A stretch of 64,000 nt of DNA from Anopheles merus (Eukaryota; Arthropoda; Insecta; Diptera; Culicidae). Below, piece after piece: positions 1-11,845 of this stretch (the stretch's first letter is position 1; every line of letters starts with the position of its first letter). Both the position numbers and the translations under genes were made by a program. Where the stretch lies: assembly GCF_017562075.2 (NCBI RefSeq), contig NC_054084.1, positions 14,646,798 to 14,710,797 of the forward strand. The letters are read 5' to 3'. The notes below the pieces were generated by a model. The model searched no databases and was not told where the DNA came from. It was given only the letters and a program-made list of their open reading frames with translations.

Positions 1-3000
1 GCTTGGCAAAAGAAAGGGAAAGAAAGGAACATGGAACTGTGTTAATTGTATTCTGGCCGGTTGGTGAGTGTTTGGGTGGGGAGAGATTCTTGAGTCGAGC
101 CGTTGTTGCCGTTGCCTGAATGGAATGAGATATGGATTTGTCCGAAAGGAAATGGAAATGAAACGCCTTACTGAATGAGAGCGTTTTCTTCACTTTTCCT
201 CGGATTGGGAATGTACAGAACGTTACACAGTTGGAGCTATTGGTGGGGCAGATTTCTGGAAGGATAAAAATGATGAGTCAATGTTTTTTGGGGCACGATA
301 AAGCTTTTAATTGCGCATTGATGTTTGATTTTTCCAACTCGCTAAATTTAATCATTGATTTTGGGATTTTAATTTCCCTATTCATTTCAATTATTTTATT
401 GGTTTCAATCGCTTGATTTGGTTTGATAAGAGTTTGTTTAAATTTTTGTGTTTTTTATTAATGTTTTTGGTATTTATTGCATTTGGCAATCGATAAAATT
501 TCAGATATCCGATTTAATTAAATGTGTTCAAATATGTTAGAAATGATCCGACCATTTATCAAAATCTTAAAACCGCCCAAGAAAAAGGAAAAAAAACAAA
601 GTAAAAAAGAAATTGACATAGAAATATCAGAGAAAAGTCTATAAATTGTGGGGTCTATTAGCAAGAAACTATCAATAATTTGTACGACGAGTTCACTAAT
701 AATCATAAAACAACCAAAAATCCGTAATAAATAACCAGGCAACCTTGGAAATTCTGTAATGTCTGTACAAACAGTATATTAAACACATTTTTATGGTGTT
801 TTGTCTAAAAAACCTCTGAAGCCTCGTCGTTCGTCTGCTGTATTGGCAGATATTTCGATAGATCTCTGTTGTAAGTAATTTTGGGTATTTAACTTAACAA
901 TTCATTTTCATTTATTTTTACTTCTTTCAAAAATGCAACACATATTAAAAAAAATAGAAAACAAAATCTAAGCAGCAGCTACAACAAACGCAAACATTGA
1001 GGTCTGACTGTACAATAATCCAGAGTGTCTTTTGCCCCATGGATTTGTCAAACTGTTCATATCCACAGATCTTGAGTGGTTTTTTTTTGTGTTACCCACT
1101 GTAGATTGATTTTTCTTTTGATTGCTCATAACAACCTACCTCCCATCACCACAACAGCAGCAGGCCATGACGTTGGGAAAAAGGGCGCTCCGGTGCGCTC
1201 TAGAGACTCATCCAAGAGCGCGAGGGGAGAGTTTTAAAATCCACCCCCCCCCCCCCTTCGTCCCCTTCGTCTGACCCAGAAACCAGTGGGGAAGGAAATT
1301 AACAAACGAATAAATGTCGGAACAGAGAAAGAGAAAAAACGCCCGGCCAGATTAGAAAACATGTGAAATGTTGCCCGACCTCCCGACGATGGCAGGCATG
1401 ATGACGTGGACAGTGGCCACGTCGCCTCAGCTAAGGAGGGGAAAATTTTCATTAGCCATTGTTTTGGGATGAAAACTGTTTGCTTTTAGAATTGTTTTTT
1501 GTTTTTGCTTCTTGTTTTTTGCTTTCGTTTTTGTTTTTTACTCATGTCGAGTCCATCGCCGAACCGATTTCCCATTATCTTTAGTCTATCTGTCGGGACA
1601 CAGTTCATTTCGAACGGAAGGTTTTTCATTTCACGATGTGTCTAAGCTATTGGGGGGGGAGGGGGGGGGGTATAAGGAGAGGAGGAGGATGGTGCAAAAA
1701 ATGAAAGTCAGAAAATTCCTCTTCTTCTCACTCTCTCTCTCTATCTATCTCGTCTACGAGTGTTTTTCCTGCCATTAAGGTTTAGGAAAAATCAAGCACA
1801 GGAAAGCGGCTGGCGGCGGCTTGTTGATGCTTTTGCCTGTTCTTTGTTATTCAACTTTTCCACTTTTCACGGAACCGAAGAGCGGCGCAGTGACCGGGCA
1901 GGAAATACGGGGAAAGCACAGAACCAAAAGCTACGAATGGTTTAGCTTCACTCTGTATACGTAAAACCGTGCGCAAGGTTCATACCGCCAGCCGCTGGTG
2001 CGCGGAGTCCGTACCAGCGGCTGACATCGTAAAACTCAAATATTTATCTTCATAATACCAGTTTTCTCTGCTGGTGCTGGCACTTTTTTTTTGCTTTCTT
2101 TTTCTGTTGTTCATCGTCTCTCACGCCGTCTTCTAACTGTGTGCCAGTCCACAAGGAAGACGTTTTCGTGGAAGTTACTACCCAACACCAGCCCGCCAGG
2201 GCCACACGGTGTGTTTATCCTCCTTCCTGCCGCGCGGGATGATACGCACAGGGAAAGGATTTGCTCGCCTCCGCTCTGCGAGTGCTGTTTCTTAAAGTTA
2301 ACGTCAAGTTGTTGGCCTTCGAGCGATAAAGTTTGGGACTGTACGCGGTTGTGGTTGTTGTTGTTGTTGAAAGATGGATGGATGCGTGACTACGTGGTGG
2401 AGCAGAATTGGTGCCACTTGACTCCACCATCGTCACCATTAGCTCACAACATCCGACTCCATCGCTCTTGCAGGATACTCATGATGTTCATCATCACCAC
2501 CGTGGAGAGGACAGGAAAGGTAACAAGTTATCCGATTTGGCCCTCGTTAGGTACCGCGGTACCAAACTCCGTGCACCGCACAAGTATTCGCCCGTGCGAG
2601 CATACGTGCTAGTGATGATGGCAGTTTCACCTGAAGCCTTTTAAAATTAGCTCACCGAGTAGTGGTGGTGGTGATGGTGGTGGTAGTAGTGGTACGGTAT
2701 GTCGGAAGATGACGCGTATCCGCCCTGACACAATGCCGTCAGCCACAGTCAGACCGTGGCGTGTGGAGATGACGTTATACAGGAACACTCGCACTCGTGC
2801 CGGTGAAGATGCTGTTCCCTACCCTCGATAGAGAAGCTGCTGCGTACGCTTAAATCCACTTACTTGGGGCTAATTTTGCGTTTAAATTGGCTTGAGGAAT
2901 ATTTTCTTCATTTTTTTTTTGTTGGGGGAGAAATGTGAGCACACTTCCTGGAAGTGATAGCTTACGGGGAAAGTTGACATGATAAAAAGGTGAAGAATAT

Positions 3001-3942
3001 AGAGATGACGCGGGAGGGAAGCACTCACTGGTTCCATGTATATTAAAATCACAACTTATGGATATTATGAAGACAGATGTCTACCACTGCACATCGATAA
3101 ATATTCATATATCAAGGTTTTGATATGCGCTACTCGAGCTTGAAATTAGAAAGTCGATATATTATTATTATGATAAATAAAAATGATAATTTTTAGGTTA
3201 TCTATATGATGCAAGTATCGTAGTAGAACTATGTATTTTGATTGGAGAATGGTTTGACCCGGTTCTGACACATTCGTCGCACTGTATGTTCAGTATGATG
3301 TGATGGTAGTTTAGCTATTTTATCGTCTAAATCATGCTCCAAGGACGTCGGTTGTGATTATTACGCGATTCTCATGACATTTTTAGCACTGATGATTGGT
3401 TGGATTGGTCCAAAGTGATAGCCGAAGTGATGATTGGTTGGACCAAAGTGGAATAGTCAGTCCTATCCCGTATTAGGGAACCCGGTACTTGCGAGGCTTG
3501 ATTCCATATATGTTTTTAATTAAATGATTTTTTTCAATTTTGGTATGTTGAGCCAATATTTTTCTAGGGCACAATTTTCCATTACTGCATTCTTTTGGGC
3601 CAATGTTATAAAATAAACATGCTTGAGGAGTGCTATACATGAATAAGCTGTAAAAAAAAGTAAAATATCAGCAAAACATAAGCGTTTTTATTCGGGAGGA
3701 ATGGTACAAGAAGGCCGTCTTCCACGCTATTTAAGGTCATTCATGATCAAATGGTGAACTATTAGCAACAAAAAACAGTTTTAAATAATTTCAAACATTT
3801 TATTGATTGTGGTTAATAATGATGGGAGTCAATTCAACTGATTATGAACACATTTCAACCCAATAAGAAAAACATTTTTGTTTTTAATAGGTAAATGTAA
3901 TAGGCAATAAACAAATGTGCATTTGTGTTGAATTCGGACAAA
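1..3942. other. Non-coding stretch, probably FKRP intron or flank
   Basis: I see no convincing exon on either strand. The longer open frames have no conserved motif and lack coding-like composition. The stretch holds a C-run near 1244-1256, a G-rich tract near 1651-1670 and a GTGGTG-rich tract near 2660-2695. If the remaining FKRP exons lie to the left of the window, this is intron of that gene. Confidence 0.6.
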
Positions 3943-3944
3943 TA

Positions 3945-4156
3945 CAGGGTTTCTCACGATTTTCCAGTCAGTTCCCATGATTTTTTAGTGCGTTCCAACG
4001 ATTTTTTATTCGTATCCCATAGATTCCCGTGATTGATTGGTATTTTCCGATTGGATATCAATACAATTGGACCAAAAATCGTAAGAACGTATCAAAAAAA
4101 TGTGGAAACCCACCAAAAATTGATGGGAACCAACCAATAAATCGAGGGAAATCCTG
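3945..4156. mobile_element. Short TIR element (MITE) with TA duplication
   Basis: A 212-bp element begins CAGGGTTTCTCACGATTTTC and its other end read inverted begins CAGGATTTCCCTCGATTTAT. The inverted arms remain alignable for about 55 bp (TTCCCATNATTTTT shared further in). TA flanks both sides (3943-3944 and 4157-4158). TA duplication and size fit a Tc1/mariner-type MITE; no coding capacity. Confidence 0.7.
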
Positions 4157-4382
4157 TAAAGCAGTCGTAAAGTAGCGCTAAAGCAAAACCGATATGATGC
4201 ATAGTTTACACCTATGATCAATTATTAACTGGTTTTATGTGTTTTACTTTTTAACTGCTTGAATGTGAATGCGCCAATGAATGTATTGTTTATTATGTTG
4301 CAAAGAATAAATTGCATGCTTTACCAGGAATTTCCAATAGGAATAGGATTTTCCTGTAAGCCTACCCAAAAAGGTTGCCGTA

Positions 4383-4706
4383 CAGGTGTATTCTATTCTA
4401 ATAAACGAGACGTTTCGACGTCGAATGGATGAATTTTAAGAACGATTTAAATGACTGTCAAAAGTTTATGGAATATATCTATATTGTATACACAATCAAC
4501 TGTATTTTACATGGTTTTTTTTAGGAGTTCTCATAGTTTGGAGACACTACGTTGGGAATTGGTCTCTCAGGCATATTCTATTCAGAACTTGATTCGATTC
4601 GAGTCGAGAAAATCAACTTCAAAGTGAACTTATCCATACAAATGAGCACACAAAATTCATTAACTGGACGTCTAGACGACTCGATTATAACAATAGAATA
4701 CGCCTG
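4383..4706. mobile_element. TIR element (MITE) with TA duplication
   Basis: The left end CAGGTGTATTCTATT and the inverted right end CAGGCGTATTCTATT match at 14 of 15 bases, and both are flanked by TA. The element is 324 bp and non-coding. The type is most like a Tc1/mariner-derived MITE, though its ends differ from those of the neighbouring 3945-4156 element. Confidence 0.65.
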
Positions 4707-5609
4707 TATATGTCTAATACACTAGTAGCCATTTAGTATGGCAGTTCGTCGTTGTGTCATAGAATTAAAAAGTCTTTTTGGTCCCCAATTTCACGCACGT
4801 TTTGGCTTGCATTGAAAAGCCCCTTTTTTTGAAAAATTCACCGAAATATGCTGGCACATAAAATTCCACAACAGATGAGGGTATTGGGGCAGGAGTTGGG
4901 TTTTCATCTTTTACAGAGTGCCGTTTCGAAGGGTCGCCTTGAATGGCAAGATTTTGTGTGGCCGTGCTGCCCAGTATTTAGGCTGGCAGTGGTAGCAAAG
5001 CCATACGATGAATGGAATAATATTAAGCAAAAATAGCCCATCGAATGCCATCCACCGGCGGAACCGGAAAAGAAAGCGAACCCATTGAATAGCCATTCTA
5101 AGCGGTGACCTTTTTGCAAAAAGCCTTTCATGGGGAAGGCTAACTTTTCGATAAAATACCAAAAAGGTAGAACAGGTACGGTGGTGGCGTAATCGGGATG
5201 GGTAATAGGAAGGGAAAGGAACGTATCTTAAGAAGGAAAAAAAATACAGCTCAAAGCAGCATATTTTATGTGGCATCAACACTTTTCAACGCACAGCGGA
5301 AAGGCTTAGCCTTCCAAAGGCCTCAAACCCAGGAAAGCCCGAACAAAAGCTCGACAATCATAACGGAACGCATGGTTTGCGACACATTCAGTGACACATT
5401 GGTTTAATTTCGAGCACGATTTCAAAGCACTTTGAGCTTAGCTCGTTTCATTTGCCCACACAAAACAAGAAGCTCTCCCCGTTCGCGTTCCTTCGGCCTT
5501 AAACGATCGTCGGCGGGAATTCACCTGAACGGCGCGTGTGTTGCCACTTTTAAATTCATCATCCCTTTTGCCCGGGCTAGCTTTCAGGGGTAAGGCGAAG
5601 GACAGGCGA

Positions 5610-5611
<2 letters not shown>

Positions 5612-5658
<47 letters not shown>

Positions 5659-5659
5659 A
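5612..5659. repeat. (GA)n microsatellite
   Basis: About 24 GA units with single interruptions near the right end. Confidence 0.95.
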
Positions 5660-5802
5660 ACACGCACGCAAATGCTCGAAATTCTTCACATGCGAGAAAC
5701 ATTTGCAAAGGACATTCCCGGGACATGGTGCGTAGGAAATGGTGGATCTATACACTTCCAACAGGCAGCACCCACGTGGCAGAAGAAACAGACAGACAGA
5801 GT

Positions 5803-5806
<4 letters not shown>

Positions 5807-5858
<52 letters not shown>
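5807..5858. repeat. (GA)n microsatellite
   Basis: About 26 nearly perfect GA units following a GTGA start. Confidence 0.95.
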
Positions 5859-5860
<2 letters not shown>

Positions 5861-6673
5861 GAGGCTAATTTTTTTGCAGTAGGAAACCTGAACAATGAAG
5901 CGAAGCAAATGGAACGCACGGATGGGGGTGGTGTCTGTGTGGGGACGGGTGGACAGAAAGATGAAGTGTTCATATATCCATTTGCCACCGTGGGTCGACA
6001 TTTTGGTCGCTGGTGTACCGTGCGGAAGCTGGCGTCGAGCTGGGCGCGCTCTTTTCAGTTTTTCGTGCGCTGGAATTGGGACGGTGGGAAAGGAGGATCG
6101 GGCTCGGGAGGGGAAGGTCGGTAAGCTTTTTATTTGTTTGGTTGGCAGAATTTGGGTTCCCCTTCCCGGGTTTTCGGTGCTTGTCGGTGGTGCTTCCATG
6201 CCACAGAAAAGGGCAGATTGTGATAAATGTGTGTGGCCGTGGTACACAATGGAAGCGCTAATCACTATGGGATGTATGGAATGAGGCGGAGGGACAAACT
6301 ACAGCAACTTGTTTGATTTTGTGATCAATCGTTGAAATCTTCTGTGACAATTTTTATTTAACCTTTTTAAAACATCTGCCAAATGTTCTGTACAGCCTCC
6401 AAGAGTAACACAAACCAATAATTTGAACCTTACTTAAACATCCATGCACACATACAACGTTCATCCAGGCATACATTAAATAATTGAAAACATCTTCCTG
6501 GAGGGAAACATTTTACCTCAGTCCCTGGAATGGCAGGATTCAAGGAGTCTATTGTACTAAACACAAAAGTCTTTTGAAGTATCTATTTAGCGCAACAAAA
6601 GAGGTCAATTATCATGATATATTCAATCCTGTCGGTCCCGTGGTACAGTCGTCAATTCCAACAACTTAACAAT

Positions 6674-6863
6674 GGCTGGTATTATTGAATCCGTTCGTAG
6701 CGGCGGCGTACGTCCCGAAACTCATTTTCCTAACGTACTAGATGGTTGCAACAGTTTTTCACCGCAGCGTTATAGGACCGGGCTCAAGAAATGTGTTGCC
6801 ATCTCTAGAATTTCATGTGAGCGTCGTACGTTGCCGCTACGAACGGATTCAATAATACCAGCC
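6674..6863. mobile_element. 190-bp MITE nested in the SINE
   Basis: Perfect 31-bp terminal inverted repeats start GGCTGGTATTATTGAATCCG and are flanked by AAT on both sides (6671-6673, 6864-6866). Removing element plus one AAT restores an uninterrupted SINE head. A 3-bp duplication and a GG start resemble PIF/Harbinger MITEs, although AAT is not the usual TWA. Confidence 0.75.
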
Positions 6864-6962
6864 AATATGTCCCGTCATGGATTCAACCCTCATATAGACT
6901 CCTTCCATATGAGTAAGTCCTTCCCGTAGCAAGGATTGACTCGAAAGCCTATATAGACCACG

Positions 6963-7622
6963 ACTCCGATCCGACTCCGGCTATTGTTAGTCCGATTGGC
7001 TATTGTTAGTTCGGAACCGTCCGGAGTCGTTCGGAGTTGTCCAGAGTCGTCCAGAGTCGTCCGGAGTCGTTCGGAGTTGCCCAGGTTCGTCCGGAGTCCG
7101 GAGTCGTTCGGTGTCGGAGTCGTCCGGAATCATCCTGAGTCGTTCGGAGTCGTCCAGAGTCGCCAGGAGTTGTTTGGAGTCGGAGTCGTTTGGAGTCGGA
7201 GTGGTTCGGAGTCGGCTAATGTCAATCGGAGCCAACCGAAAACGGAATTGATCGGAGTCAACAGGAGCCGTCGTCCGGTGACGTTTGCTTGTGATCAGGC
7301 ATTTCATTTCGTTGTGTTTTTTTTTCTTTCATTTTGCGCGAGCACAGGACGACTCCGAACAACTCTGACGACTACAAACGATTCCGAACGACTCCGGATA
7401 ACTCTGGATGACTCCGACTACCAACGACTCCGCATGACTTCAGACGACTCCGTACGGCTCCGCACGACTCCATACGACTCTGACTCCCAACGACTCCGAA
7501 CGACTCCGGGAAATTCCGAACAACTACAGACAATGATGGGCGGACCTACCTTCCGGTGTCGGTTCCGAAATTATCGGAGTCGGATCGGAGTAGACTCCGG
7601 ATTTTTGCCAATCCCATCACTA
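6963..7622. mobile_element. hAT-like non-autonomous element, left end truncated
   Basis: The right terminus is CCCATCACTA followed by GTCGGCAT, which is SINE sequence. The inverted right arm contains ACTCCGATCCGACTCCG, which also occurs near the left edge (about 6961-6978), so about 30 bp of the left terminus is missing. The interior is two opposed arrays of GTCGTTCGGA-like units, which explains the serine/arginine-rich open frames on both strands. Same terminal motif as the elements at 17006 and 53602. Confidence 0.65.
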
Positions 7623-7680
7623 GTCGGCATGTCTGCGTAGGACGGTCTGTTCATAACGTTCTGCCAAGCACTAGATAGAG

Positions 7681-9603
7681 TCCAAGGGCTAGATAAAAGG
7701 TACAGTGGAAAGCTGTTTATCATTGTACCTTGTATTACTTTTTATCCGAGCTGCTCTCCAGTCTGTTAGAAAGGTTAGGCGTTATGACGCGATTAAACGT
7801 TTTTAGAGAACGAGTTCCTGTTTCTGGTCGCTGTTACTGGGTGATTTTTTAAATCTAATTTCCCTCTAACACATTAGTCCAAGTCTGCAACTATAGGACA
7901 CAGAGTGCCAGGCCTGGTTATGCATTTATTTAGTATTATGGTATCATTTTTTTGTAGTTATAGTTCTTATTGACTTTATGGGACAACCTGTTATCCTGAA
8001 CTCAGTATTATATTCTTACTTATTTCCCTATTCTGTCCATTTGTTCTCTGCTGTCCTTTGCAGCTCTAGTTACACTCTGGTTTATTCCTAATTCTTGGTC
8101 ATATGGTTCGGTGACAGAGCTGTGCAACGCGTTGTGCACTAAGGGCAGAGTATAGTAGTACAAAAAAATGTAATAGTGCATTGTTTTATGTAACACATTT
8201 ACTATTAAGTACCCTTCCTACTCTCTTTTTAGATTGTGCAACATATATCTCTGTGCGTCCTGTTTAAATTGTCCCTCCAGATGTTAATCTATGTTTCACA
8301 TCTGATGCTTGACACGGTTACGGTCTTTCACCAATTATGCATCACTGGCTTGTTTCTGTGGTTGCATTTTTAGAAATCTAAGTATAAAAATTTATAAGAA
8401 TTGCCGGAAAGCATTGGATAATGTTTCTACTCTACTAAGATCATCATTGCTGCTTTAAAAATAGGACAAAGCTCTAATTGTTTCATTCATTGCTGTCTAA
8501 AAGCCTCGATTAATTAATCATAAATACAAGGTGATGAGAACAACAAACAAAATAATGAAAAGCTAGTACATTCTATGTGATAGGTGGGTTTTATGACCAA
8601 ATTTGGCAATACAAGAAACAATAAAACCAAATGTAGAACCACTACAAGTATGTCCCCTTACATTCCCACTATGCCTATGACGGGACCAAAACAGACCAAA
8701 CATTCAAACGATTGAAGCATACTGAAACCCAGCAATGAATGGCAGCAGCCGCACACAGGACGAATCTAAATCGCTTAGAGAACCGGCCAAAGTAACACTT
8801 CACTTGTCCCGCACCTCACCTCCCCTCCCCCTGGTTTGCAGCAGGGCAAACGGAACGGTACGGCAAAATGGGCATTAAATCTACACCGAAGGGCCGCTCC
8901 GTTACCGTAGTGCGTCGGTTAATCGGTTTCGGGCAGCAGCTGGGAGTTGAAGGTGGTTGTGTGTTGGGACTACGCGCGAGGGGGAAAGCTCGTAACGTTT
9001 AATGATTTTACGCTCCGATGCCTAATGTGATGCGAGATGGTGTTGCTTCGTGCTCTTTCCAAACCCGACTCAGATCGGAGTCCTGTTTGATTGCTTCACT
9101 TGCTCCTCCTGCAAGCAGTATCGGGGCGCTTGTGGGAAAAAAGACCTTGGGAAATTGAAATCGGAAGATGGGTAGTTTACACACATACACACACACACAG
9201 AGGAACTCTTAAACCTTCTCAGCTTAGCCCAGAAAATGGAACAAGTGTCGAGCGGAAAGTATGATGTACGGTCAGCAATACACACCGACGAACGAAGGAA
9301 GGAACCTTCACCATCTCACGCTGCCTCATCGTAACCGTAGCCCGGAATTGCACTTCCGGAAACAATCGTTCCGTCGGTGTTTTCCATCCTTCCGGGTGAA
9401 CCCAACCCGAGAAGGGTGACGGGTGAAACAATCACTACGGACCAATTTTGGCGCCCTGTGTTTCGCCGTTTTTGCTCGCGTAAAAGAAAGTGGGCAAGCA
9501 AATCGTTCTTTCCCTGTTTCTTTCCTTCATTTTTTTATGAAATGGGTATTTCTTGCTCTGTTTTTTCAAAACGGCCCCGTTCCCACGTGCAAAGAAAACG
9601 AAC
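7681..9603. other. Non-coding stretch downstream of FKRP exon 2
   Basis: No exon seen. I looked specifically for the next FKRP exon (a W-[FY]-G-C motif) on the minus strand and did not find it. A small hairpin AAGGTAC...GTACCTT lies at about 7697-7731 and resembles a pogo-type terminal repeat. Confidence 0.5.
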
Positions 9604-9720
9604 CTTGACGCCGGCCAGCTTCGCCTGTATGTAGAACACGTCCGGGAAGGGGGACGCCAGTGCGTCCGGCATCTCCCGCAGCAGCTCCGTCTCGACCAGG
9701 ATGGCGTGCTTCTGTTTGAA
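9604..9720 (-). CDS. FKRP: FKRP, second coding exon
   Basis: This 117-nt exon (39 codons, phase 0 at both ends) has the acceptor TTTGCCTTTCCAG and a GTTCGT donor. It reads FKQKHAILVETELLREMP and continues DALASPFPDVFYIQAKLAG. It aligns without gaps to the segment of human FKRP just after the conserved RC-D motif (family memory: VVLLRARDLFNLS...FLQTALRG), directly continuing exon 1, which ends ERCDM. The separating intron is 8.3 kb and full of MITEs. The LicD/nucleotidyltransferase-like catalytic region must be encoded left of the window. The exon would be easily missed because the flanking frame is open on both sides. Confidence 0.85.
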
Positions 9721-10667
9721 CTGGAAAGGCAAAGAAAGAGAACAGTGAAGACCCAGTTAGTGTAGAAGATATTGGGTTTTGTTTCTTTAGAAGAGCAATA
9801 TAGATACACATAGAGCGAAAGACGTTGGGGCAAAGCATAAGAAACCAAAAGAGGGAAGCCGTTTATGAGTGAGGCAGACAAGGAAAAGGTGTGGGAACTC
9901 TGCTACACAGATGCGGGATGCGATGCGAAGTGTTGCCTCAGAGCGCACACCTGTCCCTGTGTCAACTGATTGCAGCGGCTTTGTTGGCGAGGGTTTAAAC
10001 GATTGTGCAGAGTGGCAGCAGGTTCCGCGAAGGTCTCAATTTGACGGCGAATGGGCCCGGGAACGGAGTTTTATTGTTGGAGAAAGTCAATATTGCAGCA
10101 AAGATGCTGGATGAATATGAAATGTGTATAAAAGTTGGTATGGCAACGCCCGACGGTGAGCTGAGCTATGTTGAGAAGGAACAAAAACGTGAAATACTTC
10201 GAGATTCAGAAGGAAGTGGATGAGGCTCACATCTGTAGGTTTGAACGGTTTCCTCAGATTGGACTGGTGCTCATAATAATTTAGATAACTCAATGAAAAT
10301 ACATTTTCAATCATTTTGTAATTGTAAAACCGCTTCCAACAAACTCCATAAAACGAAACAAATAAACTCAAATGCAGCTTCACTATCTAATCCATGTTAC
10401 TTTTTGTTTACCAATTATTTGAAAACAGAGATTTCTCAGCCATTGGGGAAGAAGGTGGAAGATTTTGCATGGAACAGAATTTGGTTTAATTTAATATGCT
10501 TCACTCAGGATAGTAAGTGATCTTGAGTAGATTGTTAATTATTCAATTTATTCTTTTGATTGGTACGTTTGCTGGATTTTTTAATATATCTTTTCAAAAC
10601 CTTATTAAATATTTAATAAGTTTAGTTAATAGGTTTGTTGTTAAGAATTAATTTCAGACAGCAGTTA

Positions 10668-10708
<41 letters not shown>

Positions 10709-10733
10709 ATACAAAAATACATCGAACGACTAA
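9721..10733. other. FKRP intron 1, right part
   Basis: Intronic, no exon or recognisable element apart from a 35-nt A run. Confidence 0.5.
10671..10705 (+). repeat. Poly(A) run of 35 nt
   Basis: An uninterrupted A tract. It may be the tail of a retroposed sequence, but I found no body or target duplication to prove it. Confidence 0.9.
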
Positions 10734-11370
10734 GGCGGCGCTCTAGCAGCAATCGAACACGAAATCCGACTCGAACAAAAAAAAAAACAAGACAATCGTC
10801 GAGTCGAACATGTCACTTGATTCTGTCTGTGATGTTCGATACCCACCTGTGCTGTGAGTACCTTGGCTGTCAAACGCTTCACAGCTGCAGTAGATAGAAT
10901 TCATCTCGGGACATTTTCAAGTTTGTTAACGTAGTTTGTCACTATTTCTTCTTAAAATTTCGAGCAAAATATTTAAATTAGCTATCAATAATTATTGCAA
11001 TGCTTCACAATCAATTATAACATCAAATATACAGGTTTATATAGGAAACGTATAAAACTATTATGTGTACACAATGCATGTATATGCACAGTATGTGTTT
11101 TGGCATGGACGTTTGTTTACATTTTTCAATATTAAATTTGAATGATTTTTATGTTATTACTGATGTGGATAACTAATAAATTATTTGTTGAATCTGCCCC
11201 TTGCAGATGAATATTCATTTAAACTATGAAAATGCTTCATTTTCGAGGTGAAAAGATCGGCGTATTGCAGTGCATCATGACAGGTCTATAAGACATCGAA
11301 CAGCTGACAGAGCACCTATCGAACAGAGTCGTGTTTGTTTGTCTCGTTCGATTGGTCCCAGAGCACCGCC
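10734..11370. mobile_element. 637-bp Harbinger-like MITE, TAA duplication
   Basis: The left end GGCGGCGCTCTAG and inverted right end GGCGGTGCTCTGG are followed by CAATCGAAC in both arms. TAA flanks both sides (10731-10733, 11371-11373). The interior is AT-rich and non-coding, with several TCGAACA motifs. The element at 61445-61608 has the same termini. Confidence 0.75.
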
Positions 11371-11499
11371 TAACAAACAAGCAAGCCAACTAGAAAACTT
11401 TCAATTATTGAGCTTTGGTTGTATTCCAATATGATTTTTTTACATTGTGTAAGCTATTGTTTTTCCAAGGAGAATATTTGAAATGTGCCATGAATGCAC

Positions 11500-11721
11500 T
11501 TCTTCTTCTTCTTTTGGCTCAACAACTGTTGTAGGTTAAAGGCCTGCCTGTACCACTTGAGGGGTTGGCCTTCAGTGACTTATGGATTACCCCCCCCCCC
11601 CTCCCATAAAAGGATAAGTCAAGCCTTACGTATGGCGGGCACGGTACATTTGGGGCATGAACCCATGACGAGCATGTTGTTAAGTGGTACGAGTTGACGA
11701 CTGTACCACGAGACCGGCTAG
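11500..11721 (-). mobile_element. tRNA-derived SINE, minus orientation
   Basis: Read on the minus strand it starts near CTAGCCGGTCTCGTGGTACA, has an A-box-like TGGTACAGTCG, a B-box-like GGGTTCATGCC, and ends with a GAA-repeat tail after TTGAGCCAAAAG. These features match the copy at 41700-41973. A C-run interrupts the middle. Confidence 0.75.
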
Positions 11722-11800
11722 ACAAAATGCTGTGATAACTGTTATTTTAAATATTCTACTCACCACGCAATGTCATCTTTGTATTGAACTGTCATTTCTC

Positions 11801-11845
11801 AACAGCACGGATAAACGAACAGCCGGATAAACGACGCTCCACTGT
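11801..11845. mobile_element. Remnant of a pogo/Tigger-like terminal repeat
   Basis: Read inverted, the segment begins TACAGTGGAGCGTCGTTTAT, a form typical of Tc1/pogo-type terminal repeats, with a second GGATAAACGAAC unit beside it. I did not find the opposite end. Confidence 0.35.

Larger units (their letters stand above)
4709..6626. other. Non-coding stretch with two GA microsatellites
   Basis: No exon recognised. The 275-aa minus frame across 5438-6265 is a read-through of two GA/CT microsatellites and has no motif. The rest is unremarkable intronic-type DNA. Confidence 0.6.
6627..7680 (+). mobile_element. tRNA-derived SINE interrupted by two other elements
   Basis: The SINE body is recognisable at 6627-6673, 6864-6962 and 7623-7680. 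It shows a tRNA-like head with CGTGGTACAGTCGTCAA (A-box region), a B-box-like GATTCAACCC, the internal GCAAGGATTGACTCGAAAGCC, and the tail GTCGGCATGTCTGCGTAGGA. The same blocks recur in the copies at 21650, 31998 and 33234. A 190-bp MITE splits the head and a hAT-like element splits the tail. Confidence 0.7.

Noticed and set aside
2091..2612. 173-aa plus-strand frame
   Set aside because: Composition is not coding-like and there is no motif; frames on both strands overlap.
5438..6265. 275-aa minus-strand open frame
   Set aside because: It is carried by two CT/GA microsatellites (poly Ser-Leu) and has no protein motif; overlapping frames are open on both strands.
6984..7640. 218-aa plus frame and 106-aa minus frame rich in Ser/Arg/Thr/Asp
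   Set aside because: Product of short GTCGTTCGGA-type repeats in a hAT-like element; no conserved content.
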